Source of the DNA: Aristolochia californica
Taxonomy: Eukaryota > Streptophyta > Magnoliopsida > Piperales > Aristolochiaceae
Assembly (NCBI GenBank): GCA_029961685.1
Contig: JARWKL010000010.1
Span: 10,747,931 to 10,811,930 of the forward strand
DNA length: 64,000 nt
Direction: 5' to 3'
Position 1 is the first letter of the stretch. Each line of letters starts with the position of its first letter. The position numbers were made by a program, and so were the translations under genes. Below are positions 11,385 to 24,997 of the stretch, piece by piece. The notes under the pieces were generated by a model. The model had not been told where the DNA came from. It did not search any database and was given only the letters and a program-made list of their open reading frames with translations.

Positions 11385-14148
11385 AATCTTATTATTAGGG
11401 GTTGTACTAGTGGAATTTCCAGAACATGGATAACAAAACCTTGGAGTTAATTTTTAGTGCGTGAAATAATTTTGAAATTTTTTTTGCATTCATGAACTCT
11501 AAAATTTTCATTTTGTTATGCCATATGTCTTTTTTGTTTGCGAGAAAAATGGGAGAGTGAAAACTCAAGTTTTGATCTCGGAACAAATTTGAACATCCAA
11601 AATGGAAATGCACAAAAGCTGAGAGAGATAGTTCCAAAACGTATCTGTGATTTTTAAGGATAGGAAAAAAGTGGGTGGTTTAGCCCTGGTAAATATCCAA
11701 CCACTTGAGAATTTGATTTTTTCTACTCGTTGAAATTTTTGGATCATTTGTTCTACTTGCATCCTCAACATGTTTCAAGGATGCATATCCACCACACTTA
11801 AAGCATGTTAGGATCAGTTACAAGTCCCTTTCCTATAAAACTCCACCAAGCTTATTTTTAGGGGTAGTACTAGTGGAATTTCTAGAACATGGATAACAAA
11901 ACCTTGGAGTTCATTTTTAGTGCGTGAAATAATTTTGAAATTTTTTTCCATACATGAACGCTAAAATTTTCATTTTGTTATGCCTAATATCTCTTTTGTT
12001 TACGAGAAAAATGGGAGAGTGAAGACTCAACTTTGGATCTGAAAACAAATTTGAACATCCAAAATGGAAATGCACAAATGCTGTGAGAGATAGTTCCAAA
12101 AAGTATATGTGATTTTTAAGGATAGGAGAAAAGTGGGTTGTTTGGCCCAGGTAAATATCCAACCACTTGAGAATATGATTTTTTCTACTCCTAGAAATTG
12201 TTGGAGTAGTAGGTTCAATTGCATCCTCAACATGTTTCAAGCATGCATATTTACCACACTTAAAGCATGTTAGGATCAGTTACAACTTCCTTTCCAATAA
12301 AATTCCACCAAGCTTGTTATTAGCGCCTGTACTAGTGGAATTTCTAGAACATGGATAAATAAACCTTGGACTTCATTTTTAGTGCGTGAAATAATTTTGA
12401 AATATTTTTTGCATATGAACGCTAAAATGTTCATTTTTTTATGCCTTATATCTTTTTTGTTTATGAGAAAAATGGGAGAGTGAAGACTCAAGTTTGGATC
12501 TGAAAACAAATTTGAACATCCAAAATGGAAATGTACAAATGCTGAGAGAGATAGTTCCAAAAAGTATTTGTGATTTTCAAGGATAGGGAAAAAGTGGGTT
12601 GTTTGGGCCAGCTAAATATCCAACCACTTGAGAATTTGATTTTTTCAACTCCTTGAAAATTTTGGATCATTAGGTCCACTTGGATGCTCAACATGTTTCA
12701 AGCATACATATCCACCACACTTAATGAATGTTAGGATCAGTTACAAGTCCCTTTCCTATAAAATTCCACCAATCTTATTATTAGGGGCGGTACTAGTGGA
12801 ATTTCCAGAACATGGATAACAAAACCTTGGAGTTCATTTTTAGTGCGTGAAATAATTTTGAAATTTTTTTTTCATCCATGAACACTAAAATTTTCATTTT
12901 GTTATGCCTTATATATTTTTTGTTTACTAGAAAAATGGGGGAGTGAAAACTCAAGTTTGGATCTGAAAACAAATTTGAACATCCAAAATGGAAATGCACA
13001 AATGCTGAGGGAGATAGTTCTAAAAAGTATCTGTGATTTTGAAGGATAGGCAAAAAGTGGGTTGTTTGGCCCTGGTAAATATCCAACCACTTGAGAATTT
13101 GATTTTTCTACTCCCTGAAATTTTTGGATCATTAGGTCTACTTGCATCCTCAATATGTTTCTTGCATGCATATCAACCACACTTAAAGCATGTTAGGGTC
13201 AGTGACAAGTCCCTTTCCTATAAAATTCCACCAAGCTTATTATTAGGGGCTGTACTAGTGGAATTTCCAGAACATGGATAACAAAACCATGAGAGTTCAT
13301 TTTTAGAGCGTGAAAAAATTTTGAAATCTTTTTTGCATACATGAACTCTAAAATTTTCATTTTGTTATGCCTTTTATCTTTTTTTTTTACGAGAAAAATG
13401 AGAGAGTAAAAACTCAAGTTATGATCTGAAAACAAATTTGAACATCCAAAATAGAAATACACAAATCCGGAGAGAGATAGTTCCAAAAAGTATTTGTGCT
13501 TTTTAAGGATAGGCAAAAAGTAGGTTGTTTGGCCTTGGTCCACTTGAGAATTTGATTTTTTCTACTCCTTGAAATTTTTGGATCATTTGGTCCACTTGCA
13601 TCCGCAACATGTTTCTGGGATGCATATCCACCACACTTAAAGCACGTTAAGATCAATTGCAAGTCCCTTTTCTAGAAAATTCCACCAAGCTTATTATTAG
13701 GGGTTGTACTAGTGGAATTTCCAGAACATGGATAACAAAACCTTGGAGTTCATTTTTAGTGCGTGCAATAATTTAGAAATTTTTTTTGCAAACATGAACT
13801 CCAAAATTTTCATTTTGTTAGGCATTTTATCATTTTTTTTTTGAGAAGAATGGGAGAGTGAAAACTGAAGTTTGAATCTGAAAACAAATTTGAACATCCA
13901 AAATGGAAATACATAAATGCTGAGAGAGATAGTTCCAAAAAGTATCTGTGATTTTTAAGGATTGGCAAAAAGTGGGTTGTTTGGCCCTGGTAAATATCCA
14001 ACAACTTGAGAATTTGATTTTTTCTACTCCTTGAAATTTTTGGATCATTAGGTGCACTTGCATCCTCAACATGTTTCTGGCATGCAAATCCACCACACTT
14101 AAAGCAAGTTCGGATCAGTTACGAGTCCCTTTCCTATAAAATTCCACC
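11385..14148. repeat. Mixed monomers between higher-order blocks
   Basis: Anchors are 11385 (site lost), 11848, 12310, 12771 (lost), 13233 and 13687. Units mostly carry agtgcgtgaaat, typical of the first 14 kb. The two units from 11848 match those from 3991 at many private variants. Near 13538 the unit lacks about 10 bp where ggtaaatatccaaccacttg became ggtccacttg. No other feature is seen. Confidence 0.88.
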
Positions 14149-16639
14149 AAGCTTATTATTAGGTGCTGTACTGGTGGAATTTCTAGAACATGGATAACAA
14201 AACCTTGGAGTTCATTTTTAGTGCATGAAATAATTTTGAAATTTTTTTTTTGCATACATGAACTCTTAAATTTTCATTTTGTTATGCCTTTTATCTTTTT
14301 TGTCTACGTGAAAAATGGGAGAGTGAAAACTCAAGTTTGGATCCGAAAACAAATTTGAACATCCAAAATGGAAGTGCACAAATGCTGAGTGAGATAGTTC
14401 CATAAATTATCTTTGATTTTTAAGGATAGGCAAAAAGCGGGTTGTTCGGCTCTGGTAAATATCCAACCACTTGAGAATTTGATTATTTCTACTCATTGAA
14501 TTTTTTGGATCATTAGGTCCACTTGCATCCTCAACATGTTTCTGGCATGCATATCCACCACACTTAAAGCATATTAGGATCATTTACAAGTCCCTTTCCT
14601 ATAAAATTCCACCAAGCTTATTATTAGGAGCTGTACTAGTGGAATTTCCAGAACATGGATAAAAACACCTTGGAGTTCATTTTTATTGCCTGAAATAATT
14701 TTGAAATTTTTTTTTGCATACATGAACTCTAAAATTTTCATTTTGTTACTCCTTAAATCTTGTTTGTTTACGAGAAAAATGGGAGAGTGAAAACTCAAGT
14801 TATGATCGGAAAACAAATTTCAACATCCAGAATGGATATGCACAAATGCTAATAGATGATAGTTCCATAAAGTATCTGTAATTTTCAAGGGTAGGCAAAA
14901 AGTGGGTTGTTTGGCCCTGGTAATTATCCAACAACTTGAGAATTTGATTTTTTCTACTGCTTGAAATTTGTGGATCATTAGGTCCACTTGTATCCTCAAC
15001 ATGTTTCTGGCATGCATATCCACCACACTTAAAGCATGTTAGGATCAGTTACAAGTCCCTTTCCTAGAAAATTCCACCAAGCTTATTATTAGGGGCCGTA
15101 CTAGTGGACTTTCCAGAACATGGATAACAAAACCTTGGAGTTCATTTTTAGTGCCTGAAATAATCTTGAAATTTTTTTTTGCATACATGAACTCTAAAAT
15201 TTTCATTTTGTTTTGCCTTAAATCTTTCTTGTTAACGAGAAAAATGGGAGAGTGAAAACTCAAGTTTGGATCTGAAAACAAATTTGAACATCCAAAATGG
15301 AGATGCACAAATGCTGAGAGAGATAGTTCCAAAAAGTATCTGTGATTTTAAAGGATAGGCAAAAATTTGGTTGTTTGGCCCTGGTAAATATCCAACAACT
15401 TGAGAATTTGATTTTTTCTACTCCTTGAAATTTGTGGATCATTAGGTCCACTTGTATCCTCAACATGTTTCTGGCATGCATATCCACTACACTTAAAGCA
15501 TGTTAGGATCAGTTACAAGTCCCTTTCGTTGAAAATTCCACCAAGCTTATTATTAGGGACCGTACTAGTGGACTTTCCAGAACATGGATAACAAAACCTT
15601 GGAGTTCATTTTTAGTGCCTGAAATAATTTTGAAATTTTTTTTTGCATACATGAACTCTAAAATTTTCATTTTGTTATGCCGTATTTTTTTTTTTGTTTA
15701 CGAGAAAAATGGGAGAGTGAACACTCAAGTTTGAATCCGAAAAGAAATTTGAACATCCAAAATAGAATAGCACAAATGCTGAGAGAAATAGTTCCAAAAA
15801 GTATCTGTTATTTTTAAGGATAGGCAAAAAGTGGGTTGTTTGGCCCTGGTAAATATCCAACATCTTGAGAATTTGATTTTTTCTACTCCTTGAAATTTTT
15901 GGATCATTAGGTCCACTTCCATCCTCAACATGTTTTTGGCATGCATATCCACCACACTTAAAGCATATAAGGATCAATTACAAGTCCCTTTCCTATAAAA
16001 TTCCACCAAGCTTATTATTAAGGGTTGTACTAGTGGAATTTCCAGACCATGGATAACAAAACCTTTGAGTTCATTTTTAGTACCTTAAATAATTTTGAAA
16101 TTTTTTTTTTGCATACATGAACTCTAAAATTTTCATTTTGTTATGCCTTATATCTTTTTTGTTTACAAGAAAAATGGGAGTGTGAAAACTCAAGTTTGGA
16201 TCCGAAAACAAATTTAAACATCCAAAATGGAAAAGCAAAAATGCTGAGAGAGATAGTTCCAAAAAGAATCTGTGAATATTAAGGATAGGCTAAAAATGGG
16301 TTGTTTGGCCCTCCTAAATATCCAACCACTTGAGAATTTGATTTTTTCTACTCCTTGAAATTTTTGGATCTTTAGGTCCACTTGCATCCTCAACATGTTT
16401 CTGGCTTGCATATCCACCACACTTAAAGCATGTTAGGATCTGTTACAAGTCCCTTTCCTATAAAATTCCACTAAGCTTATTATTAGGGGCCCTACTAGTG
16501 GAATTTCCAAAACAAGAATAACAAAACCTTGGAGTTCATTTTTATTGACTGAAATAATTTTGAAATTGTTTTTTGCATACAAGACCTCTAAAACTTTCAT
16601 TTTTTTATGCCTTTTATCTTTTTTTTTTTTTACGTGAAA
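14149..16639. repeat. Monomers at the subfamily switch (agtgcgtg to agtgcctg)
   Basis: Anchors are 14149, 14614, 15079, 15543, 16008 and 16473. From about 14.7 kb on, units read gcctgaaataat instead of gcgtgaaataat, ccctgg dominates over cccagg, and spacing is mostly 464-466 bp rather than 462-463. The neighbouring units at 14820-15060 and 15260-15500 share cttgtatcctcaac and gaaatttgtggatc, so they are a local pair. Confidence 0.85.
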
Positions 16640-18494
16640 AATGGAGAGTGAAAACTCAAGTTTGGATCCGAAAAAAAATTTAAACTTCCAAAATGGAAAT
16701 GCACAAATGATGGGAGAGATTGTTCCAAAAAGTATATGTGATTTTTAAGGATAGGGAAAAAGTGGGTTGTTTGGCCCTAGTTAATATCCTACCACTTGAG
16801 AATTTTATTTTTTCTACTCCTTGAAAGTTTTGGATCATTAAGTCCACTTGCATCCTCAACATGTTTGTGGCATGCGTATCCACCACACTTAAAGCATGTT
16901 AGGATCAGTTACAAGTCCCTTTCCAATAAAATTCCATCAAGCTTATTATTAGGGGCTGTACTAGTGGAATTTCCTGAACATGGATAACAAAACCTTGGAG
17001 TTTGTTTTTAGTGTTTGAAATAATTTTGAAATTTTTTTTGCATACATGAACACTAAAATTTTCTTTTTGTTATGGCTTATATCTTTTTTGTTTACGAGAA
17101 AAATGGGAGAGAGAAAACTCAAGTTTGGATCCGAAAAAAAATTTGAACATCCAAAACGGAAAAGCACAAATGCTGAGAGAGATAGTTCCAAAAAGTATCT
17201 GTGATTTTTAAGGATAGGCGAAGAGTGGGTTGTGTAGCCCTGGTAAATATCCAACCACTTGAGAATTTGATTTTTTCTACTCCTTGAAATTTTTGGATCA
17301 TTCGGTCCACTTGCATCCTCAACATGTTTCTGGCATGCATATCCACCACACTTAAAGCATGTTAAGATCAGTTACAAGTCCCTTTCCTATAAAATTCCAC
17401 CAAGCTTATTATTAGGGGTCATACTAGTGGAATTTCCAGAACATGGATAACAAAACCTTCGAGTTCATTTTTAGTGCCTGAAATAATTTTGAATTTTTTT
17501 TTGCATACCTGAACTCTAAAATTTTCATTTAGTTATGCCTTTATCTTTTTTTTTTTTACAAGAAAAAAAGGGAGAGTGAAAACTCAAGTTCGGATCCGTA
17601 AACAAATTTGAACATCCAAAATGGAAATGCACAAATGCTGAGAGAGATAGTTCCAAAAAGTATCTGTGATTTTGAAGGATAGGCAAAAAGTGGGTTGTTA
17701 GGCCCTCGTAAATATCCAACCACTTGAGAATTTGATTTTTTTTACTGCTTGAAATTTTTGGATCAATAGGTGCACTTGCATCCTCAACATGTTTCTGGCA
17801 TGCATCTCCACCACACTTAACGCATGTTACGAACAGTTACAAGTCCCTTTCCTTTAAAATTCCATCAAGCTTATTATTAGGGGCTGTACTAGTGGAATTT
17901 CCTGAAAAAGGATAACAAATTCTTGGAGTTTTTTTTTAGTGCCTGAAATAATTTTAAAATTTTTTTTTGCATAAATGAACACTAAAATTTTCATTTTGTT
18001 ATGCCTTATAACTTTTTTGTTTTCGAGAAAAATGGGAGAGTGAAAACTCAAGTTTGGATCCAAAAACAAATTTGAACATAAAAAACGGAAAAGCACAAAT
18101 GCTGAGAGAGATAGTTCTAAAAAGTATCTGTGATTTTTAAGGATAGGATAAAAGTTGGAGTTTGGCCCTGGGAAATATCCAACCACTTGAGAAGTTGATT
18201 TTTTCTACTCCTTGAAATTTTTTATCATTAGGTCCACTTGCATCCTCAACATGTTTCTGGCATGCATATCCACCACACTTAAAGCATGTTAGGATCAGTT
18301 ACAAGTCCCTTTCTTATAAAATTCTACCAAGCTTATTATTAGGTGTTGTACTAGTGGAATTTGCAGAACATGGAAAACAAAACCTCTTATTTCATTTTTT
18401 GTGCCTGAAATAATTTCAAAATTTTTTTTTGTATACATGAACTCTAAAATTTTCATTTTGTTATGCCTGATATCTTTAGTTGTCTGCGAGAAAA
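16640..18494. repeat. 4-mer higher-order repeat (block 1), copy 1
   Basis: The left boundary is set where similarity to the 18.5 kb copy begins (atccgaaaaaaaatttaaac at about 16666); upstream sequence at 16473-16620 is of another type. Unlike copies 2 and 3 it has taaatgaacac, and a longer T-run near 17550. Confidence 0.8.
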
Positions 18495-20348
18495 ATGGGA
18501 GAGTGAAAACTCAAGTTTGGATCCGAAAAAAAATTTAAACATCCAAAATGGAAATGCACAAATGATGGGAGAGATTGTTCCAAAAGGTATCTGTGATTTT
18601 TAAGGATAGGCAAAAAGCGGGTTGTTTGGCCCTGGTAAATATCCAACCACTTGAGAATTTGATTTTTTCTACTCCTTGAAAGTTTTGGATCATTAAGTCC
18701 ACTTGCATCCTCAACATGTTTGTGGCATGCGTATCCACCACACTTAAAGCATGTTAGGATCAGTTACAAGTCCGTTTCCAATAAAATTCCATCAAGCTTA
18801 TTATTAGGGGTTGTACTAGTGGAATTTTCTGAACATGGATAACAAAACCTTGGAGTTTGTTTTTAGTGCTTGAAATAATTTTGAAATTTTTTTTGCATAC
18901 ATGAACACTAAAATTTTCATTTTGTTATGGCTTATATCTTTTTTGTTTACGAGAAAAATTGGAGAGAGAAAACTCAAGTTTGGATCCGAAAAAAAATTTG
19001 AACATCCAAAACGGAAAAGCAAAAATGCTGAGAGAGATAGTTCCAAAAAGTATTTGTGATTTTTAAGGATAGGCGAAGAGTGGGTTGTTTAGCCCTGGTA
19101 AATATCCAAACACTTGAGAATTTGATTTTTTCTACTCCTTGAAATTTTTGGATCATTAGGTCCACTTGCATCCTCAACATGTTTCTGGCATGCATATCCA
19201 CCACACTTAAAGCATGTTAAGATCAGTTACAAGTCCCTTTCCTATAAAATTCCACCAAGCTTATTATTAGGGGTTATACTAGTGGAATTTCCAGAACATG
19301 GATAACAAAACCATCGAGTTCATTTTTAGTGCCTGAAATAATTTTGAATTTTTTTTTGCATACCTGAACTCTAAAATTTTCATTTAGTTATGCCTTTATC
19401 TTTTTTGTTTACGAGAAAAAAAGGGAGAGTGAAAACTCAAGTTTGGATCCGTAAACAAATTTGAACATCCAAAATGGAAATGCACAAATGCTGAGAGAGA
19501 TAGTTCCAAAAAGTATCTGTGATTTTGAAGGATAGGCAAAAAGTGGGTTGTTAGGCCCTCGTAAATATCCAACCACCTGAGAATTTGAGTTTTTCTACTG
19601 CTTGAAATTTTTGGATCAATAGGTGCACTTGCATCCTCAACATGTTTCTGGCATGCATATCCACCACACTTAAAGCATGTTACGATCAGTTACAAGTCCC
19701 TTTCCTTTAAAATTCCATCAAGATAATTATTAGGGGCTGTACTAGTGGAATTTCCTGAAAAAGGATAACAAATTCTTGGAGTTTGTTTTTAGTGCCTGAA
19801 ATAATTTTGAAATTTTTTTTTGCATAAATGAACTCTAAAATTTTCATTTTTTTATGCCTTATATCTTTTTTGTTTTCGAGAAAAATGGGAGAGTGAAAAC
19901 TCAAGTTTGGATCCAAAAACAAGTTTGAACATCCAAAACGGAAAAGCACAAATGCCGAGAGAGATAGTTCCAAAAAGTATCTGTGATTTTTAAGGATAGG
20001 ATAAAAGTTGGAGTTTGGCCCTGGGAAATATCCAACCACTTGAGAATTTGATTTTTTCTACTCCTTGAAATTTTTTATCATTAGGTCCACTTGCATCCTC
20101 AACATGTTTCTGGCATGCATGTCCACCACACTTAAAGCATGTTAAGATCAGTTACAAGTCCCTTTCTTATAAAATTCTACCAAGCTTATTAGTAGGGGTT
20201 GTACTAGTGGAATTTGCATAACATGGAAAACAAAACCTCTTATTTCATTTTTAATGCCTGAAATAATTTCGAATTTTTTTTTTGTATACATGAACTCTAA
20301 AATTTTCATTTTGTTATGCCTGATATCTTTAGTTGTCTGCGAGAAAAA
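18495..20348. repeat. 4-mer higher-order repeat (block 1), copy 2
   Basis: This is a full tetramer of about 1,854 bp. The fourth-unit HindIII site has become aagata at 19720. The subunit starting near 18360 carries the private phrases acctcttatttcat and tttagttgtctgcgag, shared with the 20.2 and 22.1 kb copies. Confidence 0.82.
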
Positions 20349-22201
20349 TGGGAGAGTGAAAACTCAAGTTTGGATCCGAAAAAAAATTTAAACATCCAAA
20401 ATGGAAATGCACAAATGGTGGGAGAGATTGTTCTAAAAGGTATCTGTGATTTTTAAGGATAGGCAAAAAGTGGGTTGTTTGGCCCTGGTAAATATCCAAC
20501 CACTTGAGAATTTCATTTTTTCTACTCTTTGAAACTTTTGGATCATTAAGTCCACTTGCATCCTCAACATGTTTGTGGCATGCGTATCCACCACACTTAA
20601 AGCATGTTAGGATCAGTTACAAGTCCGTTTCCAATAAAATTCCATCAAGCTTATTATTAGGGGTTGTACTAGTGGAATTTCCTAAACATGGATAACAAAA
20701 CCATGGAGTTTGTTTTTAGTGCTTGAAAAAATTTTGAAATTTTTTTTGCATACATGAACACTAAAATTTTCATTTTGTTATGGCTTATATCTTTTTTGTT
20801 TACGAGAAAAATTGGAGAGAGAAAACTCAAGTTTGGATCCGAAAAAAAATTTGAACATCCAAAACGGAAAAGCACAAATGCTGAGAGAGATAGTTCCAAA
20901 AAGTATCTGTGATTTTTAAGGATAGGCGAAGAGTGGGTTGTTTAGCCCTGGTAAATATCCAACCACTTGAGAATTTGATTTTTTCTACTCCTTGAAATTT
21001 TTGGGTCATTAGGTCCTCTTGCATCCTCAACATGTTTCTGGCATGCATATCCACCACACTTAAAGCATGTTAAGATCAGTTACAAGTCCCTTTCCTATAA
21101 AATTCCACCAAGCTTATTATTAGGGGTTATACTAGTGGAATTGCCAGAACATGGATAACAAAACCATCGAGTTCATTTTTAGTGCCTGAAATAATTTTGA
21201 ATTTTTTTTTGCATACCTGAACTCTAAAATTTTCATTTAGTTATGCCTTTATCTTTTTTGTTTACGAGAAAAAAAGGGAGAGTGAAAACTCAAGTTTGGA
21301 TCCGTAAACAAATTTGAACATCCAAAATGGAAATGCACAAATGCTGAGAGAGATACTTCCAAAAAGTATCTGTGATTTTGAAGGATAGGCAAAAAGTGGG
21401 TTGTTAGGCCCTCGTAAATATCCAACCACCTGAGAATTTGATTTTTTCTACTGCTTGAAATTTTTGGATCAATAGGTGCACTTGCATCCTCAACATGTTT
21501 CTGGCATGCATATCCACCACACTTAAAGCATGTTACGATCAGTTACAAGTCCCTTTCCTTTAAAATTCCATCAAGCTAATTATTAGGGGTTGTACTAGTG
21601 GAATTTCCTGAAAAAGGATAACAAATTCTTGGAGTTTGTTTTTAGTGCCTGAAATAATTTTGAAATTTTTTTTTGCATAAATGAACACTAAAATTTTCAT
21701 TTTTTTATGCCTTATATCTTTTTTGTTTTCGAGAAAAATGGGAGAGTGAAAACTCAAGTTTGGATCCAAAAACAAGTTTGAACATCCAAAACGGAAAAGC
21801 ACAAATGCCGAGAGAGATAGTTCCAAAAAGTATCTGTGATTTTTAAGGATAGGATAAAAGTTGGAGTTTGGCCCTGGGAAATATCCAACCACTTGAGAAT
21901 TTGATTTTTTCTACTCCTTGAAATTTTTTATCATTAGGTCCACTTGCATCCTCAACATGTTTCTGGCATGCATATCCACCACACTTAAAGCATGTTAAGA
22001 TCAGTTACAAGTCCCTTTCTTATAAAATTCTACCAAGCTTATTAGTAGGGGTTGTACTAGTGGAATTTCCATAACATGGAAAACAAAACCACTTATTTCA
22101 TTTTTAATTACCTGAAATAATTTCGAATTTTTTTTTTGTATACATGAACTCTAAAATTTTCATTTTATTATGCCTGATATTTTTAGTTGTCTGCGAGAAA
22201 A
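20349..22201. repeat. 4-mer higher-order repeat (block 1), copy 3
   Basis: This is a full tetramer of about 1,853 bp, closest to copy 2. The equivalent HindIII site is aagcta at 21573. Private changes include agagatacttcc near 21350. Confidence 0.82.
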
Positions 22202-23430
22202 ATTGGGAGAGTGAAAACTCAAGTTTGGATCCAAAAAAAAATTTAAACATCCAAAATGGAAATGCACAAATGATGGGAGAGATTGTTCCAAAAGGTATCT
22301 GTGATTTTTAAGGATAGGCAAAAAGTGGGTTGTCTGGCCCTGGTAAATATCCAACCACTTGAGAATTTGATTTTTTCTACTCCTTGAAACTTTTGGATCA
22401 TTAAGTCCACTTGCATCCTCAACATGTTTGTGGCATGCGTATCCACCACACTTAAAGCATGTTAGGATCAGTTACAAGTCCGTTTCCAATAAAATTCCAT
22501 CAAGCTTATTATTAGGGGCTGTACTAGTGGAATTTCCTGAACATGGATAACAAAACCTTGGAGTTTGTTTCTAGTGTTTGAAATAATTTTGAAATTTTTT
22601 TTGCATACATGAACACTAAAATTTTCTTTTTGTTATGGCTTATATCTTTTTTGTTTACGAGAAAATTGGGAGAGAGAAAACTGAAGTTTGGATCCGAAAA
22701 AAAATTTGAACATCCAAAACGGAAAAGCACAAATGCTGAGAGAGACAGTTCCAAAAAGTATCTGTGATTTTTAAGGATAGGCGAAGAGTGGGTTGTTTTG
22801 CCCTGGTAAATATCCAACCACTTGAGAATTTGATTTTTTCTACTCCTTGAAATTTTTGGATCATTAGGTCCACTTGCATCCTCAACATGTTTCTGGCATG
22901 CATATCCACCACACTTAAAGCATGTTAAGATCAGTTACAAGTCCCTTTCCTATAAAATTCCACCAAGCTTATTATTAGGGGTTATACTAGTGGAATTTCC
23001 AGAACATGGATAACAAAACCTTCGAGTTCATTTTTAGTGCCTGAAATAATTTTGAATTTTTTTTTGCATACCTGAACTCTAAAATTTTCATTTAGTTATG
23101 CCTTTATCTTTTTTGTTTACGAGAAAAAAAGGGAGAGTGAAAACTCATGTTTGGATCCGTAAACAAATTTGAACATCCAAAATGGAAATGCACAAATGCT
23201 GAGAGAGATAGTTCCAAAAAGTACCTGTGATTTTGAAGGATAGGCAAAAAGTGGGTTGTTAGGCCCTCGTAAATATCCAACCACATGAGAATTTGATTTT
23301 TTCTACTGCTTGAAATTTTTGGATCAATAGGTGCACTTGCATCCTCAACATGTTTCTTGCATGCATATCCACCACACTTAAAGCATGTTACGATCAGTTA
23401 CAAGTCCCTTTCCTTTAAAATTCCATCAAG
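22202..23430. repeat. 4-mer higher-order repeat (block 1), partial copy 4
   Basis: About 2.65 units match copies 1-3. The match stops just after the anchor at 23428, where the following sequence (tgtacttgtaggatttctag) belongs to another unit type. This gives the right edge of the block to within tens of bases. Confidence 0.78.
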
Positions 23431-23811
23431 CTTATTATTAGGGGTTGTACTTGTAGGATTTCTAGAACATGGATAACAAAATCATGGAGTACATTTTTAG
23501 TGCCTGAAATAATTTTGAAATTGTTTTTTGCATACAAGAACTCTAAAATTTTCATTTTGTTATGCCTTATATCTTTTTTGTTTACGAGAAAAATGGGAGA
23601 GTAAAAACTCAAATTTGGATCTGAAAACATATTTGAACATCCAAAATGGAAATGCGCAAATGCTAAGAGAGGTAGTTTCAAAAAGTATCTGTGATTTTTT
23701 AAGGATAGGCAAAAAGTGGGTTGTTTGTCCCTGGTAAATATCCAACCCCTTGAGAATTTGATTTTTTCAACTGCTTGAAGTTTTTGGATCATTAGGTCCA
23801 CCTGCATCCTC

Positions 23812-23822
23812 AACATGTTACG
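23812..23822. other. 34-bp deletion junction between direct catgtt repeats
   Basis: The sequence reads ctcaacatgttacgatcag where the normal unit has catgttt...aaagcatgtta. The two catgtt copies of a unit lie about 35 bp apart, and one copy plus the intervening sequence is missing. The unit (23428-23858) is 430 bp, which fits a slippage or microhomology deletion. Confidence 0.85.
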
Positions 23823-24997
23823 ATCAGTTACATGTCCCTTGCCTATAAAATTCCACCAATCATATTATTTGGGGTTGAACTAGAGGAATTTCAGGAACAT
23901 GGATAACAAAACCTTGGAGTTCATTTTTAGTGCCTGAAATAATTTCGAAATTTTTCTTTTGCATACATGAACTCTAAAATTTTCATTTTGTTATGCCTTA
24001 TATCTTTTTTGTTTACGAGAAAAATGGGAGAGTGAAAACTCAAGTTTGGATCTGAAAAAAAAATTTGAACATCCAAAATGAAAATTCCCAAATGCTGAGA
24101 GAGATAGTTCCAAGAAGTATCTGTGATTTTTAAGGATAGGCAAAAAGTGGGTTGTTTGGCCCAGGAAAATATCCAACCAGTTGCGAATTTGATTTTTTCT
24201 TCTCGATGAAATATTTGGATCATTAGGTGCACTTGCATCATCCTCAACATGTTTCTGGCATGCAAATCCACCACACTTGAACCATGTTAGGATTAGTTAC
24301 ATGTCCCTTTCCTGTAAAATTCCACCAAGCTTATTATTAGGTGTTGAACAAGTGAAATTTCCAGAACATGGGTAACATAACCTTGGAGTTCATTTTTAGT
24401 GCCTGAAATAATTTTAAAATTTTTTTTGCATACATGAATTCTAAAATTTTCATTTTGTTATGCCTTATCTCTTTTTTGTTTACTAGGAAAATGGGAGAGT
24501 GAAAACTAAAGTTTGGATCCGAAAAAAAATTTGAACATCAACAAAGGAAGTGCACAAAAGTTGAGAGAGATAGTTCCAAAAAGTATCTGTGATTTTTAAG
24601 GAGTGGCAAAAAGTGGTTTGTTTGGCCCTGGTAAATATCCAACCACTTGAGAATTTGATTTTTTCGACTCCTTGAAATTTTTGGACCATTAGGTCCACTT
24701 GTATCCTCAACATGTTTTTGGCATGCATATCCACCACACTTAAAGCATGTTCGGATCAGTTACAAGTCCCTTTCCTATAAAATTCCACAAAGCTTATTAT
24801 TTGGGGTTGTACTAGTGGAATTTCCAAAACATGGATAACAAATCCTTGGAGTTCATTTTTAGTGCTTGAAATAATTTTGAAATTTTATTTTTGCATACAT
24901 GAACTCTAAAATTTTCATTTTGTTATGCCTTATATCTTTTTTGTTTACGAGAAAAATGGGAGAGTGAAAACTCAAGTTTGGATCTGAAAACAAAATT

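Larger units (their letters stand above)
16640..23430. repeat. Four-unit higher-order repeat block, period ~1,854 bp
   Basis: Four unit types recur in fixed order. Anchors are 16939, 17402, 17867, 18329 / 18794, 19257, 19720, 20182 / 20647, 21110, 21573, 22035 / 22502, 22965, 23428. Equivalent positions are 1,853-1,856 bp apart. Diagnostic variants include atgatgggagagattgttcc (16.7, 18.6, 22.3 kb; one-base variant at 20.4 kb), catgtttgtggcatgcg, ccaaaacggaaaagca, ggcgaagagtgggttgt, catttagttatgcctttatc, and ggataaaagttggagtttgg with cctgggaaatatcc. HindIII losses at 19720 and 21573 follow the same period. Copies look roughly 97-98% alike by eye. Confidence 0.92.

Noticed and set aside
24817..24825. 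ggaatttcc in most units resembles a kappa-B site
   Set aside because: It is a 9-bp near-palindrome in AT-rich repeated DNA. Nothing else supports a regulatory role, and chance plus satellite amplification explains its frequency.
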